A DNA stretch of 64,000 bases, taken from Mucilaginibacter dorajii. GTDB lineage: Bacteria; Bacteroidota; Bacteroidia; Sphingobacteriales; Sphingobacteriaceae. A model generated the notes under the pieces. The model searched no databases and was not told the origin of the DNA. It saw nothing but the letters and a program-made list of their open reading frames with translations. A program made the translations under genes and the position numbers. Shown in pieces: positions 54,000-63,067 of the stretch (its first letter is position 1; each line of letters opens with the position of its first letter). The stretch covers positions 62,001 to 126,000 of the forward strand of contig NZ_JANTYS010000003.1 of assembly GCF_024808255.1 (NCBI RefSeq). The letters are read 5' to 3'.

Positions 54000-56900
54000 G
54001 TGAACAAAATTCAGAATGCTTTTTTAACTATAGCTCTTTTATTTTGTTGCCTGTTTGCCTCTGCGCAATATACTAATGTGTTTTTCAATAATGCGGGCAT
54101 AAATCAGGGCCTATCACAAAGTAGCGTTGTTGATATTGCTTTTGATTCAAAAGGATTTGCCTGGTTAGCTACACAGGACGGTTTAAACCGTTATGATGGT
54201 ATAGACTTTTTGATTGCCGACAAAAAATTCGACGATATTACCTCGGGCTTCAATAACAAATTAGGGAAGATTATACCGGCAGATGGCCATTTTTTATGGG
54301 TTATCTCCAAGGGCGGGAATTTAGAAAAGCTTAATCTCATCGATGGTATTTTTATACCGGTTAATATCATATCGGGCAAAGTGAAGCAGGTTTTAACCTG
54401 TATGCTGACTGACGATTACGGAAAATTGTGGTTAGGTACGGCAAGCGGTAAACTTATTTTATACGATAACAACACCGGTAAAATAGCCAGGGAATTTAAC
54501 GTACCAACCAATAAATACCACCCCGCCATAAATGCTTTATACAGAGATTATAACAAGCGATTATGGATATTGGGAACTACCTTAAACTATCTTGAAAATG
54601 ACGAGCTCAAGCCTTTTGAGTGTAAAACGGAGAAGCCAGACAAAACAATTCTTTATAGCTGCATTACCCAAGATAAGGCAGGTAATATGTGGCTGGGTAG
54701 TTGGGGCAATGGTTTGTTTCTTAAAAGAAAGAATGAAAATTGTTTTAAGCAATTCAATGGTTATGGTAAAGGGCAGCTATCACCAAGCCTGGTTATTGAG
54801 GCAATGTTGGCCGATTATAGCGGTAAAGTTTGGTTTGGCACTTACGGCGACGGATTGTTTATTGTTGATAATAAGGCAGCAATTATAAAACAATTAGTTA
54901 ATGATAAAAGAAACTTGTCCTCGTTACCTTTTAACGATGTGCTTTCTATTAAACAGGACGCCAACAAAGGTATCTGGATTGGTACCGATGGGGGAGGCGT
55001 GAGCTATTATAATGAAAGCCGGAGTAATTTTATATTATTTAATAATCAAACTGTGCCGCAAAACGTAGATGTAGCACTGGTGAGGTCTGTTACAACAGAT
55101 AAGAACGCAAATATCTGGGCCGGTACAACCAATAATGGTTTAACCGAAATTAACTATCGGGAAGGAATATTTAAAACCTGGCATTTTACATCTTATAAAA
55201 AAGACATTTACAATCCGGATAGGATAGTTTCGCTTTATAATGATCAGCAAAATTTATTGTGGATAGGTACGCAGGATAATGGTTTGTTACTTTTTGATCC
55301 GGTAAAAGGCAAAACAATTAAATGGTACCATCCGGAAGCATCAGCCAACCTAAACATCCCCGATGCAACAATCTGGTGTATGTACCCTGCCGCTAATGAC
55401 AATGTGTGGGTAGGCACAGGCAACGCCGGGCTATGCCTGTTAGATAAACAAAAGGGTTTGGTTGGCAACTATGTGCCCGGTGATAATACGGATGCCATAC
55501 GAACCATTATTGGCATAAATGACACTACATTGGGTATAGGTTTTGAAAAAACAGGCATCGGGTTTTTTAATACAATCACCAAAACTTTTGATATGCCGCA
55601 GTCAAAAAAGCTAAATACCTATTTTAGCGCCCAAACCAATATCAAAAGCCTTTATTATCAAAAACCTTTATTGTGGATTGGTACAGGTGGGGCGGGCATA
55701 ATAACTTATAATATAACAAACGGAACAATCAGGCATCTGACAGCCGCTGAGGGCTTACCCAACAATACCATTTATGGAATTTTACCCGATGACATAGGCG
55801 ATTTATGGGTAAGCACCAATAAGGGGCTGAGCAGATTTAACCCTGCAATTATTAATGGCAAACCCATTCCGTCGCAATTTACCAATTATACATCGGTACA
55901 GGGTTTACAAAGCAATGAATTTAATACCGGCGCGTACTATAAAAGCAGTAACGGCATGTTGCTTTTTGGCGGCATTAACGGGCTTAACCTGTTTGATCCT
56001 TCAAAGTTCAGGAATGAAAATAAAAACGTCTCTGTAGTTTTTACTAAAATATTGGTGGATAATGAACCCGTGGAAAATGAAACCGCAGCACCATTTAAAA
56101 AAACAGTTAATCTCTCATACCAAAATCATTCTGTTGCCTTTAATTTCGCGGCGCTTGATTTTTTCTCTCCGCTACAGTTTCATTATTATTATAAATTGGA
56201 GGGGTATGATAAGGCCTGGATAGACGCGGGCCAGCGTAATTATGTTTCATATACCAATGTCCCCGCGGGCCAATACAACTTCCTGATTAAATATGTAAAA
56301 AAGGATAATGTAGGCCATGCCGCCATCTCAAATATCATACTTAAAATAAGTGGACCTGTTTATAAAAAAACCTGGTTTATTATACTTGCAATACTACTAT
56401 TCATGGGAGTTGTTTATGGTTTGTACCGTTACCGTATTGCCCAGTTGTTTAAATTGCTCCAAATTCGACAGCGTATTGCTACCGATTTGCATGATGATAT
56501 AGGCTCTACTTTATCTAACATTAATATATTATCTGAACTTTCAAAAAAGAGCCTCGAAAATCCATCGCAAGCGAATAAGTTTTTAGATCGTATATCCGAA
56601 GAGGTGCAAACTTCCAGCCAGTCGCTTGATGATATTATATGGAGTATAAACACGCACAACGACAACTGGGGAGAAACGTTTAGCCGGATGCGTCGCTATG
56701 CAGCAGAGGTTTTTGAAAATAGCGGCATCCTTTACACTATAAAATTAGAGGAACAAGCCGGCACCAATGCTTTGAAAATGGAAAAGCGAAGGGATGTTTT
56801 TTTGATTTATAAAGAGATATTGAATAATATACATAAACACGCCGGGGCCACAGAGGTTGAAATTAACATGAGGTTTAATAAGCAACAATTAATAATGTCT

Positions 56901-57047
56901 ATATCCGATAATGGTAAAGGATTTGATAAAAGCTTACAAACTCATCGTAATGGTCTTAAAAATTTAAATAATCGCGTTGCCCGGTGGAAAGGCACTATCA
57001 ATATTGAAACAAATAAAGCAGGAACACACATTCATATTGCTATATAA
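54000..57047 (+). CDS. propeller sensor histidine kinase (HisKA_3 type)
   Basis: Membrane sensor kinase for the response regulator downstream. Translation is read from a GTG at 54000, which gives a good signal peptide (IQNAFLTIALLFCCLFASAQ). The 1015 residues consist of Reg_prop propeller repeats (GLSQSSVVDIAFDSKGFAWL and many WIGT/WVGT blocks) to about 680, a Y_Y_Y domain (YYYKLEGYDKAWIDAGQRNY) to about 775, one membrane helix (IILAILLFMGVVYGLYRY), and a short HisKA_3 kinase with H831 in TDLHDDIGST and an ATPase domain (SDNGKGFDKS). It has the same type of periplasmic sensor as the HTCS but no receiver or DNA-binding domain of its own. Confidence 0.92.
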   Translation: MNKIQNAFLTIALLFCCLFASAQYTNVFFNNAGINQGLSQSSVVDIAFDSKGFAWLATQDGLNRYDGIDFLIADKKFDDITSGFNNKLGKIIPADGHFLWVISKGGNLEKLNLIDGIFIPVNIISGKVKQVLTCMLTDDYGKLWLGTASGKLILYDNNTGKIAREFNVPTNKYHPAINALYRDYNKRLWILGTTLNYLENDELKPFECKTEKPDKTILYSCITQDKAGNMWLGSWGNGLFLKRKNENCFKQFNGYGKGQLSPSLVIEAMLADYSGKVWFGTYGDGLFIVDNKAAIIKQLVNDKRNLSSLPFNDVLSIKQDANKGIWIGTDGGGVSYYNESRSNFILFNNQTVPQNVDVALVRSVTTDKNANIWAGTTNNGLTEINYREGIFKTWHFTSYKKDIYNPDRIVSLYNDQQNLLWIGTQDNGLLLFDPVKGKTIKWYHPEASANLNIPDATIWCMYPAANDNVWVGTGNAGLCLLDKQKGLVGNYVPGDNTDAIRTIIGINDTTLGIGFEKTGIGFFNTITKTFDMPQSKKLNTYFSAQTNIKSLYYQKPLLWIGTGGAGIITYNITNGTIRHLTAAEGLPNNTIYGILPDDIGDLWVSTNKGLSRFNPAIINGKPIPSQFTNYTSVQGLQSNEFNTGAYYKSSNGMLLFGGINGLNLFDPSKFRNENKNVSVVFTKILVDNEPVENETAAPFKKTVNLSYQNHSVAFNFAALDFFSPLQFHYYYKLEGYDKAWIDAGQRNYVSYTNVPAGQYNFLIKYVKKDNVGHAAISNIILKISGPVYKKTWFIILAILLFMGVVYGLYRYRIAQLFKLLQIRQRIATDLHDDIGSTLSNINILSELSKKSLENPSQANKFLDRISEEVQTSSQSLDDIIWSINTHNDNWGETFSRMRRYAAEVFENSGILYTIKLEEQAGTNALKMEKRRDVFLIYKEILNNIHKHAGATEVEINMRFNKQQLIMSISDNGKGFDKSLQTHRNGLKNLNNRVARWKGTINIETNKAGTHIHIAI

Positions 57048-57050
57048 TTT

Positions 57051-57072
57051 AACTCACTCATTTGGGTGAGTT
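57051..57072 (+). other. stem-loop between kinase and response regulator genes
   Basis: AACTCAC and GTGAGTT form a seven-pair stem in the 56-base gap between the two genes. No T-run follows. It may adjust the relative expression of the pair; evidence is the inverted repeat alone. Confidence 0.4.
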
Positions 57073-57103
57073 GAAGCATAAATTATTTAATTAATTTAGA
57101 CAG

Positions 57104-57733
57104 ATGAACTCCATTAGCCTGGTATTATTTGAAGACAACGATAGGTTGAGAGAATCGCTTGTCTTCTTGCTGAATAATACTGAAGGCTTTAGTGTATTGG
57201 CCGATTACAATAACTGCAACGATGCCGCCTCGGCCGTGCGCATTTATAAACCTGATGTGGTATTAATGGATATTGACATGCCCGGCAAAACCGGGGTAGA
57301 GGGGGTACGAATGGTAAAGGAGGCTATGCCTTTTACCGCCGTAATTATGTTTACCGTTTTTGAGGATGAGGACAAGCTGTTTGAGTGCCTTTGCGCGGGT
57401 GCCAATGGCTATATGCTTAAAAAAACACCACCGGGTAAGCTTTTTGAGGCTATACAGGAGGTAAAAGACGGTGGCGCACCCATGTCTCCGTCCATCGCCC
57501 GTAAGGTATTGAATAGCTTTAAACATATCAGATCAACCCAATATAATTTAACCCCGCGCGAACTGGATGTACTGCAACTGCTAATAAAAGGTTATAGCTC
57601 AAAAATGATAGCGTCCGAATTAACTATCTCTTTTGATACCGCCCGGTCGCACCTAAAAAACATCTACACCAAGCTGCATGTAAACTGCGGTAAGGAAGCT
57701 ATCTCTAAGGCGCTTATAGAGCGTATTCTGTAA
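57104..57733 (+). CDS. NarL/FixJ-family response regulator
   Basis: Cytoplasmic transcription factor activated by the kinase encoded just upstream. The 209 residues have a receiver domain with the acidic pocket in LFEDNDRL, phospho-acceptor D56 in VVLMDIDMPG and the conserved lysine in YMLKKTPPG, and a LuxR-type helix-turn-helix (YNLTPRELDVLQLLIKGYSS, then FDTARSHLKNIYTKLHV). All key residues are present. Its targets cannot be read directly; neighbouring PUL genes or the operon downstream are candidates. Confidence 0.95.
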   Translation: MNSISLVLFEDNDRLRESLVFLLNNTEGFSVLADYNNCNDAASAVRIYKPDVVLMDIDMPGKTGVEGVRMVKEAMPFTAVIMFTVFEDEDKLFECLCAGANGYMLKKTPPGKLFEAIQEVKDGGAPMSPSIARKVLNSFKHIRSTQYNLTPRELDVLQLLIKGYSSKMIASELTISFDTARSHLKNIYTKLHVNCGKEAISKALIERIL

Positions 57734-57877
57734 AACTCTCCTTCTTTTTCTATTCCTGGTACTACCCAAATGTGTGATTTACAGGCGTTGGCTTTATATG
57801 CAATTTTACAATATGATGTTATCCTAAATAAGGAAACGTGTAACAATAATAATTATTAAGCCTAATTATCATATCGT

Positions 57878-59167
57878 ATGAAAACCTTTATTCTATTTGT
57901 ATTATTTATTGGACTCAGTTTGTTATCACAAGCCCAGGTCTTCAAATTTAACACTCCATCGCCATTGAATGTTCAGAAAGCAAGTGCCGATAAGAATATA
58001 TCTATTGGGGTTTCCCTTGCCAAAGCAACTAAAGATTGTACGGTGAGCTTCAAAGTAGACACGACGTCTTCAGCTTTGTCGGGAGAAGACTATGTTATAT
58101 CTATAAAATCCCCGATTATATTGACTGCGGCCAATAAATATAAAGGCATAATCCAACTGGCTATAAAAGCAGAAAAGATCACCAACCTACCTCGGAAAAT
58201 ATTAAAAATCAACGTTGATTATAAGGACGAAAAAGGAGCCGCCAAAGATACGGAATTTGTGATTAACGTTTTTGCCAAGAATGATGGCAGTGCCGACGCA
58301 CTACAGTATACCGTACAAGAGGAACAGATTAACAGGCACCTTTCATTTGAGGTTTTTACGGGAGGAACATTCGATTTTACTAATAATTTAAAATTTCCCC
58401 AAACGCTGGGTGGAGAACTTGTGATTAACGCCACTGATATATTCGGAAAAGACAAACGCTTCGGCTTTTTTTTAGGTGTTTCCAATTTCCAGAATTTTAC
58501 TGTTGATTCTTCAAATGCCAATCTAAGGGTCCAAAGAATCCGCTTAGATACTGGCGTTTACCTAAATGGCAAAACCCAATACAAAGAGAACACATTTATC
58601 GATCATAAAAAATTGTCTTCCAATCAGTGGAGTTATTACATAAACCCTACTTTTCGTATTAATAAAACAAGAAGCGATTTTGTTAACCTTTATCTCTCGT
58701 TCCGGGCAGAAATAATAACCACTTCTACTCAAACGCAATTCTTAACAGATACAGTAAGCAGCGAAACTACCAATCGGCCATTAGGAAATTCGCCTATTTT
58801 TCAATCCGGAAAGGGTTTCTTGCTCCAAAAAGCAACTGATGTCGAGACCAACGGTTTTTATAGTTTAGGCTTGCCCGTATTTCTAACATCTCAAGATAAA
58901 TTTAACCTGTATATAGATCCAAACTTAGGTATAACAAGTTATACATACGGCTCCTATATACCAAATGCGACCAATACCTCTTTGCAAAAGTTCACTACGC
59001 TAAAAGTGCATCCTTTTGGATTATTTAAATTTCGAGTTACTGAACAATACTCAGGTCTCAACATTACAATCGGAGGAGAAATCAGGGATGTATTTGGCAC
59101 CTATCACCCAAGTATAAATGCCTACTTAGGTATAAAAGCAAACATTGGCAAATGGTTTAGTAAGTAA
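57878..59167 (+). CDS. exported protein, probably outer-membrane, unknown function
   Basis: A 429-residue protein with a signal peptide (TFILFVLFIGLSLLSQAQ). Residues about 25-130 resemble a Calx-beta or Ig-like strand domain (SIGVSLAKATKDCTVSFKVD, ALSGEDYVIS). The remainder consists of alternating strands with aromatic girdles (WSYYINPTFRINKTRSDFVN, LYLSFRAEIITTSTQTQF) and ends in IKANIGKWFSK, which suggests a beta-barrel in the outer membrane. No named family is recognised. The next gene starts about seven bases after the stop, so it may head the 58-62 kb operon. Confidence 0.65.
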   Translation: MKTFILFVLFIGLSLLSQAQVFKFNTPSPLNVQKASADKNISIGVSLAKATKDCTVSFKVDTTSSALSGEDYVISIKSPIILTAANKYKGIIQLAIKAEKITNLPRKILKINVDYKDEKGAAKDTEFVINVFAKNDGSADALQYTVQEEQINRHLSFEVFTGGTFDFTNNLKFPQTLGGELVINATDIFGKDKRFGFFLGVSNFQNFTVDSSNANLRVQRIRLDTGVYLNGKTQYKENTFIDHKKLSSNQWSYYINPTFRINKTRSDFVNLYLSFRAEIITTSTQTQFLTDTVSSETTNRPLGNSPIFQSGKGFLLQKATDVETNGFYSLGLPVFLTSQDKFNLYIDPNLGITSYTYGSYIPNATNTSLQKFTTLKVHPFGLFKFRVTEQYSGLNITIGGEIRDVFGTYHPSINAYLGIKANIGKWFSK

Positions 59168-59174
59168 AAAATAT

Positions 59175-59585
59175 ATGCCACCCAAATTAAACGACACTTT
59201 TAAACATGAATTTGTTTTCACCGAAGAACAAGTGTTAACCTATGCTAAAATATCAGGCGATACCAACCCAATCCATGTTTCAAATGAATATGCGGGGCAA
59301 ACCGAATTTGGCAAATGTATAGTTCATGGATATTTTGCAACAAGCATATTCTCTAAAATATATGGCACATTACTATATCCCGATGGGCACATCTTGCTTA
59401 GTCAATCTGCAAAATACATCAAACCAATTTTTACTGATATACCTTATATCGCGGTTATTACAGTAAAGGAATTGATTCCCGAAAAAAGCAGGGTGGTTTA
59501 CTTGAATGAGATATTTGATGTTGAAAATCAGCAGTTAAAGATAACGGGGGAAGCAACTTTATTAAATAAAAATTATTTCAATTAA
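59175..59585 (+). CDS. MaoC-like hydratase (hot-dog fold)
   Basis: Predicted (R)-specific enoyl-CoA hydratase/dehydratase of the MaoC type, acting on an acyl-CoA or acyl-carrier thioester. The start at 59175 (MPPKLNDTFKHEF) avoids overlap with the preceding gene that a start at 59145 would create. The 136 residues contain the signature ISGDTNPIHVSNEYAGQTEF, with the catalytic Asp and His in DTNPIH, followed by IVHGYFATSIFS. Length matches the small single-domain group. The stop overlaps the next start (TAATG), showing translational coupling in the operon. Confidence 0.85.
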   Translation: MPPKLNDTFKHEFVFTEEQVLTYAKISGDTNPIHVSNEYAGQTEFGKCIVHGYFATSIFSKIYGTLLYPDGHILLSQSAKYIKPIFTDIPYIAVITVKELIPEKSRVVYLNEIFDVENQQLKITGEATLLNKNYFN

Positions 59586-60130
59586 TGAATAGCCAAGAAT
59601 TAATATTAAAAATGGATAATGTTGACAACCTTGTTTTTCGTATAGCTGAAGAACATGATTTACCAGAGATTCTTTCTATATATGAAACTAATCTTGTGAA
59701 TGATTACTCATTGGGAGCCGATAAATTAAATGAATGTAAAGAAGATCTTACCGAACTTTTTTTATCACGTAATCAATATCACAATATTTGGGTTGCCAGG
59801 GATGCCACAAACGATCAACTATTAGGGTGGCAATCTTATTTCCCAATATTTCACACCCCTTTAAAAAAAGGTACAGCTGTTGAATCAAGTACATACATTA
59901 AATTGGATGCTCAAAAAAAAGGAATAGCTTTCCCTTTAATGAAATACGCTTTAAACGAGTTGGCCGGTTCTGATGAGCATTTTGTTTACGGTTTTGTAAA
60001 TAAATACAATTATGGTGCAATTAAACTGGTTAATAAAATTGGTTTTTTAGAGGTGGGCAGTGTTCCCGCATTTCCATCAGTTTTCCCCTATTATTTTGAA
60101 AAAATCATGTACATATACGTATTGAAATGA
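59585..60130 (+). CDS. GNAT-family N-acetyltransferase
   Basis: Predicted acyl-CoA-dependent N-acyltransferase. The 181 residues begin after a TAATG coupling with the MaoC gene; an inner ATG at 59612 is possible. Visible parts of the fold are the first strand and helix (LVFRIAEEHDLPEILSIYE), a central strand segment (STYIKLDAQKKGIAFPLMKY, the acetyl-CoA pyrophosphate-loop region, with a degenerate QxxGxA-type loop) and the C-terminal NKYNYGAIKLVNKIGFLEVG, the conserved asparagine and KxGF ending of the family. The substrate is unknown; in this setting an amine of a small molecule or peptide is possible. Confidence 0.8.
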   Translation: MNSQELILKMDNVDNLVFRIAEEHDLPEILSIYETNLVNDYSLGADKLNECKEDLTELFLSRNQYHNIWVARDATNDQLLGWQSYFPIFHTPLKKGTAVESSTYIKLDAQKKGIAFPLMKYALNELAGSDEHFVYGFVNKYNYGAIKLVNKIGFLEVGSVPAFPSVFPYYFEKIMYIYVLK

Positions 60131-60984
60131 AATTTTATATAATTCACGAAGGCTTTTATGAAGGTGTACAGGCAAGGATAGATTTATTAAAATCTGCCTG
60201 TGTAAAAATGGGTTTAAAAGTCTTTTGCGTAGATAGTTTAGATTTCGATTATTCCAAATTACCTAAATTATCTAAACAAGACTTATTATACAATATTTCC
60301 AGCGGATCGCAAACCCTTGTTTCATTATTGTTAAATGATGAAGTAACAACTTTTTATAAAAAAAATCCAAACCTAAACCTTATCACTTCTACCACCGAAT
60401 GGACTATTATTCATACCAAGGCAAAATTGCCCCAGCCTAAAACGATATTTCACTTAACAAAAAACCGTGTTATATTAAAAGCTTATATTGATTTCCTGGG
60501 GGGCTTTCCCCTAATTATAAAATCGCCGGGCGGTTCACGCGGCATCGGTACCATCAAAATAGAAACCTGGCAAAATTTGATCTCCACAGTTGATTACCTG
60601 GTTACTACGCCCGATAGTTTTATTATGCGCGAATTTATTCATGCCGACTATGGCGCAAGGGTTATAGTATTAGGAAATGAAGTGATTTTAAGCAAGAAAT
60701 TCTATTTTCAGGAAAACGATTTCAGAAATGCCCCCATACTTTCGGCCACTCATTATGAGCCCATGGAGATTGATGAGCCTACTAAGCAGCTATGTATAAA
60801 AGCCGTGCACCTGGCTAATTTAGAAATGGCCGGGGTAGATTTGTTATTTGAACGTGAAACAGGTAAACCCTATTTACTGGAAATTAACTTCCCTACCGGC
60901 TTTCAATCATTTATGGACGATCCGCAACCTGTGTTAACTAAAATGATACAGCATTTAATTAATAAGGCTAACCGGTATGAGTAA
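60127..60984 (+). CDS. ATP-grasp ligase (RimK-like)
   Basis: Predicted carboxylate-amine ligase that makes an amide or peptide bond through an acyl-phosphate. It starts with an ATGA overlap with the GNAT gene. The 285 residues show the ATP-grasp order: N-terminal domain (FYIIHEGFYEGVQARIDLLK), the ATP-binding loop PLIIKSPGGSRGIGTIKI, the FIMREFIHADYGARVIVLG segment, and metal-binding AGVDLLFERETGKPYLLEIN ending in NFPTGF. This resembles RimK, LysX and the ligases of graspetide pathways. Substrate is unknown. A methyltransferase gene overlaps its end by eight bases. Confidence 0.87.
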   Translation: MKFYIIHEGFYEGVQARIDLLKSACVKMGLKVFCVDSLDFDYSKLPKLSKQDLLYNISSGSQTLVSLLLNDEVTTFYKKNPNLNLITSTTEWTIIHTKAKLPQPKTIFHLTKNRVILKAYIDFLGGFPLIIKSPGGSRGIGTIKIETWQNLISTVDYLVTTPDSFIMREFIHADYGARVIVLGNEVILSKKFYFQENDFRNAPILSATHYEPMEIDEPTKQLCIKAVHLANLEMAGVDLLFERETGKPYLLEINFPTGFQSFMDDPQPVLTKMIQHLINKANRYE

Positions 60985-61726
60985 CAAGACCTATGATGAG
61001 GCTTATTTAAATCAGCTGCAAGTTGTTTTAGCCAAAACTATTACCCGGAGCCTCGCGCTGTTAGCTGCAAAGCCCGGCGAAACTATTTGTGATATAGGGT
61101 GCGGCGTTGGTGACCTGGTGTTTAAAATAGCTGCTTACGGTGCAAACGTGATAGGGATTGATAATGATGAGAATTTTTTAACAGTAGCTCGGAAAAATAA
61201 TCTAACTCACACTAATGTTAAATTCATCTGTAGCGATGCTGATCACATTCCGCTTGAAGATAATAGCATTGATAAAATTATTGTGCATAGGGTATTACAG
61301 CATGTAATTGATCATGAATCTGTTATAAAAGAATGTTGCCGTATTTTAAAACCTGGCGGCACATTGCAAATTGTTGAGCCGGATTACTTAAGTCTCACTT
61401 TCTTTTTAAATGACATCGGTTTTGAAAGAAAGTTGATTGACAGGGTGGCCTATAATAGAATACCAAATAGTTACAAAGTAAGGCAATTACCGTTTTCACT
61501 AAACAATGCTGGGTTTAACGTAGGCTTAACAGAAGTGCATAATTATTTAATTGATTCATTTGAATTAGCCAACTACGTGATCCGTTTTGATGAGGAGGTT
61601 GAAAAAGGATATGCCTGCAACGATTTCACTCAACTTCAATATGAAGCATGGCAGGAATTAAAAAAACTACCGCAAGGACAGTTTAATCTGTCGTTAAATT
61701 TATTATTGGTTAATGCGATAAAATAG
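60977..61726 (+). CDS. class I SAM-dependent methyltransferase
   Basis: Methyltransferase with a Rossmann fold. The 249 residues have motif I in ICDIGCGVGDLVFKIAA, the acidic ribose-binding residue in VIGIDNDENFL, motif II region CSDADHIPLEDNSIDKIIVH and motif III CCRILKPGGTLQIVEPDYL. This pattern is shared by ubiquinone/menaquinone-type and natural-product methyltransferases. It overlaps the ATP-grasp gene by eight bases, so it probably works in the same pathway; the acceptor is not known. Confidence 0.88.
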   Translation: MSNKTYDEAYLNQLQVVLAKTITRSLALLAAKPGETICDIGCGVGDLVFKIAAYGANVIGIDNDENFLTVARKNNLTHTNVKFICSDADHIPLEDNSIDKIIVHRVLQHVIDHESVIKECCRILKPGGTLQIVEPDYLSLTFFLNDIGFERKLIDRVAYNRIPNSYKVRQLPFSLNNAGFNVGLTEVHNYLIDSFELANYVIRFDEEVEKGYACNDFTQLQYEAWQELKKLPQGQFNLSLNLLLVNAIK

Positions 61727-61741
61727 TTTAACAAACTGAAT

Positions 61742-61822
61742 ATGAAAATAAGATCAGAAAGTGTATCGCCTGGAATGCCTCCATTATCTTTTAGCTATTT
61801 TTTAGAAATTACTAATAGATGA
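61742..61822 (+). CDS. 26-residue peptide gene in the ATP-grasp operon
   Basis: An ATG frame of 26 codons placed 15 bases after the methyltransferase stop and 6 bases before the start of the next gene. The peptide begins MKIRSESVSPGMPP, has LSFSY in the middle and ends FLEITNR. It has serine, proline and aromatic residues, one internal glutamate at each end third, and no signal peptide. The tight fit in the operon argues that it is translated. It could be a precursor peptide modified by the neighbouring ligase and methyltransferase, or a coupling leader for the following gene. No known precursor family is recognised. Confidence 0.45.
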   Translation: MKIRSESVSPGMPPLSFSYFLEITNR

Positions 61823-61828
61823 TCAATT

Positions 61829-62443
61829 ATGAGCGAAACGGATTTGACATTACCAGACTGGAACCAGGCCATGCCGGGTAAAGAGGAAATTAAAAAGGCT
61901 TTATATGCATTAACAATTACGGTTTTGAAGGAAACATATGATCTGGAATTTGTGGATTACCTTGATGCTTGTGTACTGCAATATATAAATGCCGATGTAT
62001 TAATGGTTCAATTGGCTATTGAGCCTAACCCGGTTTTACAGTGGTTCAGTTCGCGAAATGTACTTAACCAAATAGATTTTGTAAGAACGGTTTTACAGCA
62101 TGGGGCTTTTGAAAAAGCCTCGGGCATGAAGGGCCTAAAAAGCAGGGATATTTTTGTAGCTAAAATGCAGCCTGCAGGCTTTTTACTAACGGGCGAACTT
62201 GCAGCCCTGCTTTATAACGGAGGCGTTTATAATACAGGAAAAATTGATGATTCAACAGCATTCCGTCTTTCATCGGCACAGGTAAACTCATTGTGCAATT
62301 CCCGGTACAGCCACATCAACTATTTTTTATTGTACGGTGGATGGAGCAAATGGTTTTATAATAAGCCTTGGGATTATACTTACGTTATTTTTAACAAAGC
62401 GACTTATGTTATTACTGTTTTTTGTTTTACGGATACAGATTGA
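61829..62443 (+). CDS. unknown protein ending the ATP-grasp operon
   Basis: A 204-residue protein with no family I recognise. It is soluble in appearance, with a helical N-terminal half (EEIKKALYALTITVLKETYD) and an aromatic-rich C-terminal half (RYSHINYFLLYGGWSKWFYN, DYTYVIFNKATYVITVFC). No signal peptide, metal-binding cluster or nucleotide motif is visible. It begins six bases after the short peptide gene. If the operon modifies a peptide or small molecule this could be the substrate-binding or additional tailoring protein, but that is a guess from position only. Confidence 0.7.
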   Translation: MSETDLTLPDWNQAMPGKEEIKKALYALTITVLKETYDLEFVDYLDACVLQYINADVLMVQLAIEPNPVLQWFSSRNVLNQIDFVRTVLQHGAFEKASGMKGLKSRDIFVAKMQPAGFLLTGELAALLYNGGVYNTGKIDDSTAFRLSSAQVNSLCNSRYSHINYFLLYGGWSKWFYNKPWDYTYVIFNKATYVITVFCFTDTD

Positions 62444-63067
62444 TTCAATAATAATATAAAGCGAAACACTAAATGGATGCTTTTTTTAATGTAAAGCTAT
62501 TTACTACAGTTGCGAGACATAGAACAGTGGAGCGATGGGTACCGTTGTCTCTGGCGCAACGATTCCAATCATAAAGCCTCCTCAAATTAAAAAGATCTTA
62601 AAATTTCCAAAAGTTTTTGCAAATTTTCCATAGGGATAAGTTAATTCTATATCAATCAAATAATCCTCGTGACACCCGCGCTAAATTGTATCGGTAATAG
62701 CAAACCGGATGTGATTTTGGGTTGCATGTTTTAGTTTCTGGCCGTTGCTTCCGGGCCTACTTTTCATTTCAATCTTTTGCAAAAAATTAAATCTGCAAAC
62801 TCCAAACGGGTTTATAACAGATTGCCTGGTCGCGCTTTATCGGTCAATCTTTTACCAGTCAACTTATTGAAAAAAGATAACTTAAGTTTTTGCATAATTA
62901 ACTCATTAATAGTGTTTTAATGTCTGTTATTCATAACTGTACAGGATAGTTGTCAGGATACAGCAGGATGTGTTTCATTTAAGTTTTATAGAAATTAGGC
63001 TGTATCAATAACGGCTGTCACTTGCAGCGTATTATCAACCAAATAATAAACATTTTATCAAACTATT
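62444..63067. other. 624-base spacer before the third SusC
   Basis: No gene of normal length and no clear terminator are seen. Around 62509-62562 the arms TTGCGAGAC and GTCTC(TGG)CGCAA form an imperfect inverted repeat around GGTACC; on the minus strand the same segment holds a 22-codon frame (62504-62572) after GAGGAGG. The remainder is AT-rich. The element shared by the first two SusC operons is not found here, so this SusC is probably under different control. Confidence 0.5.
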
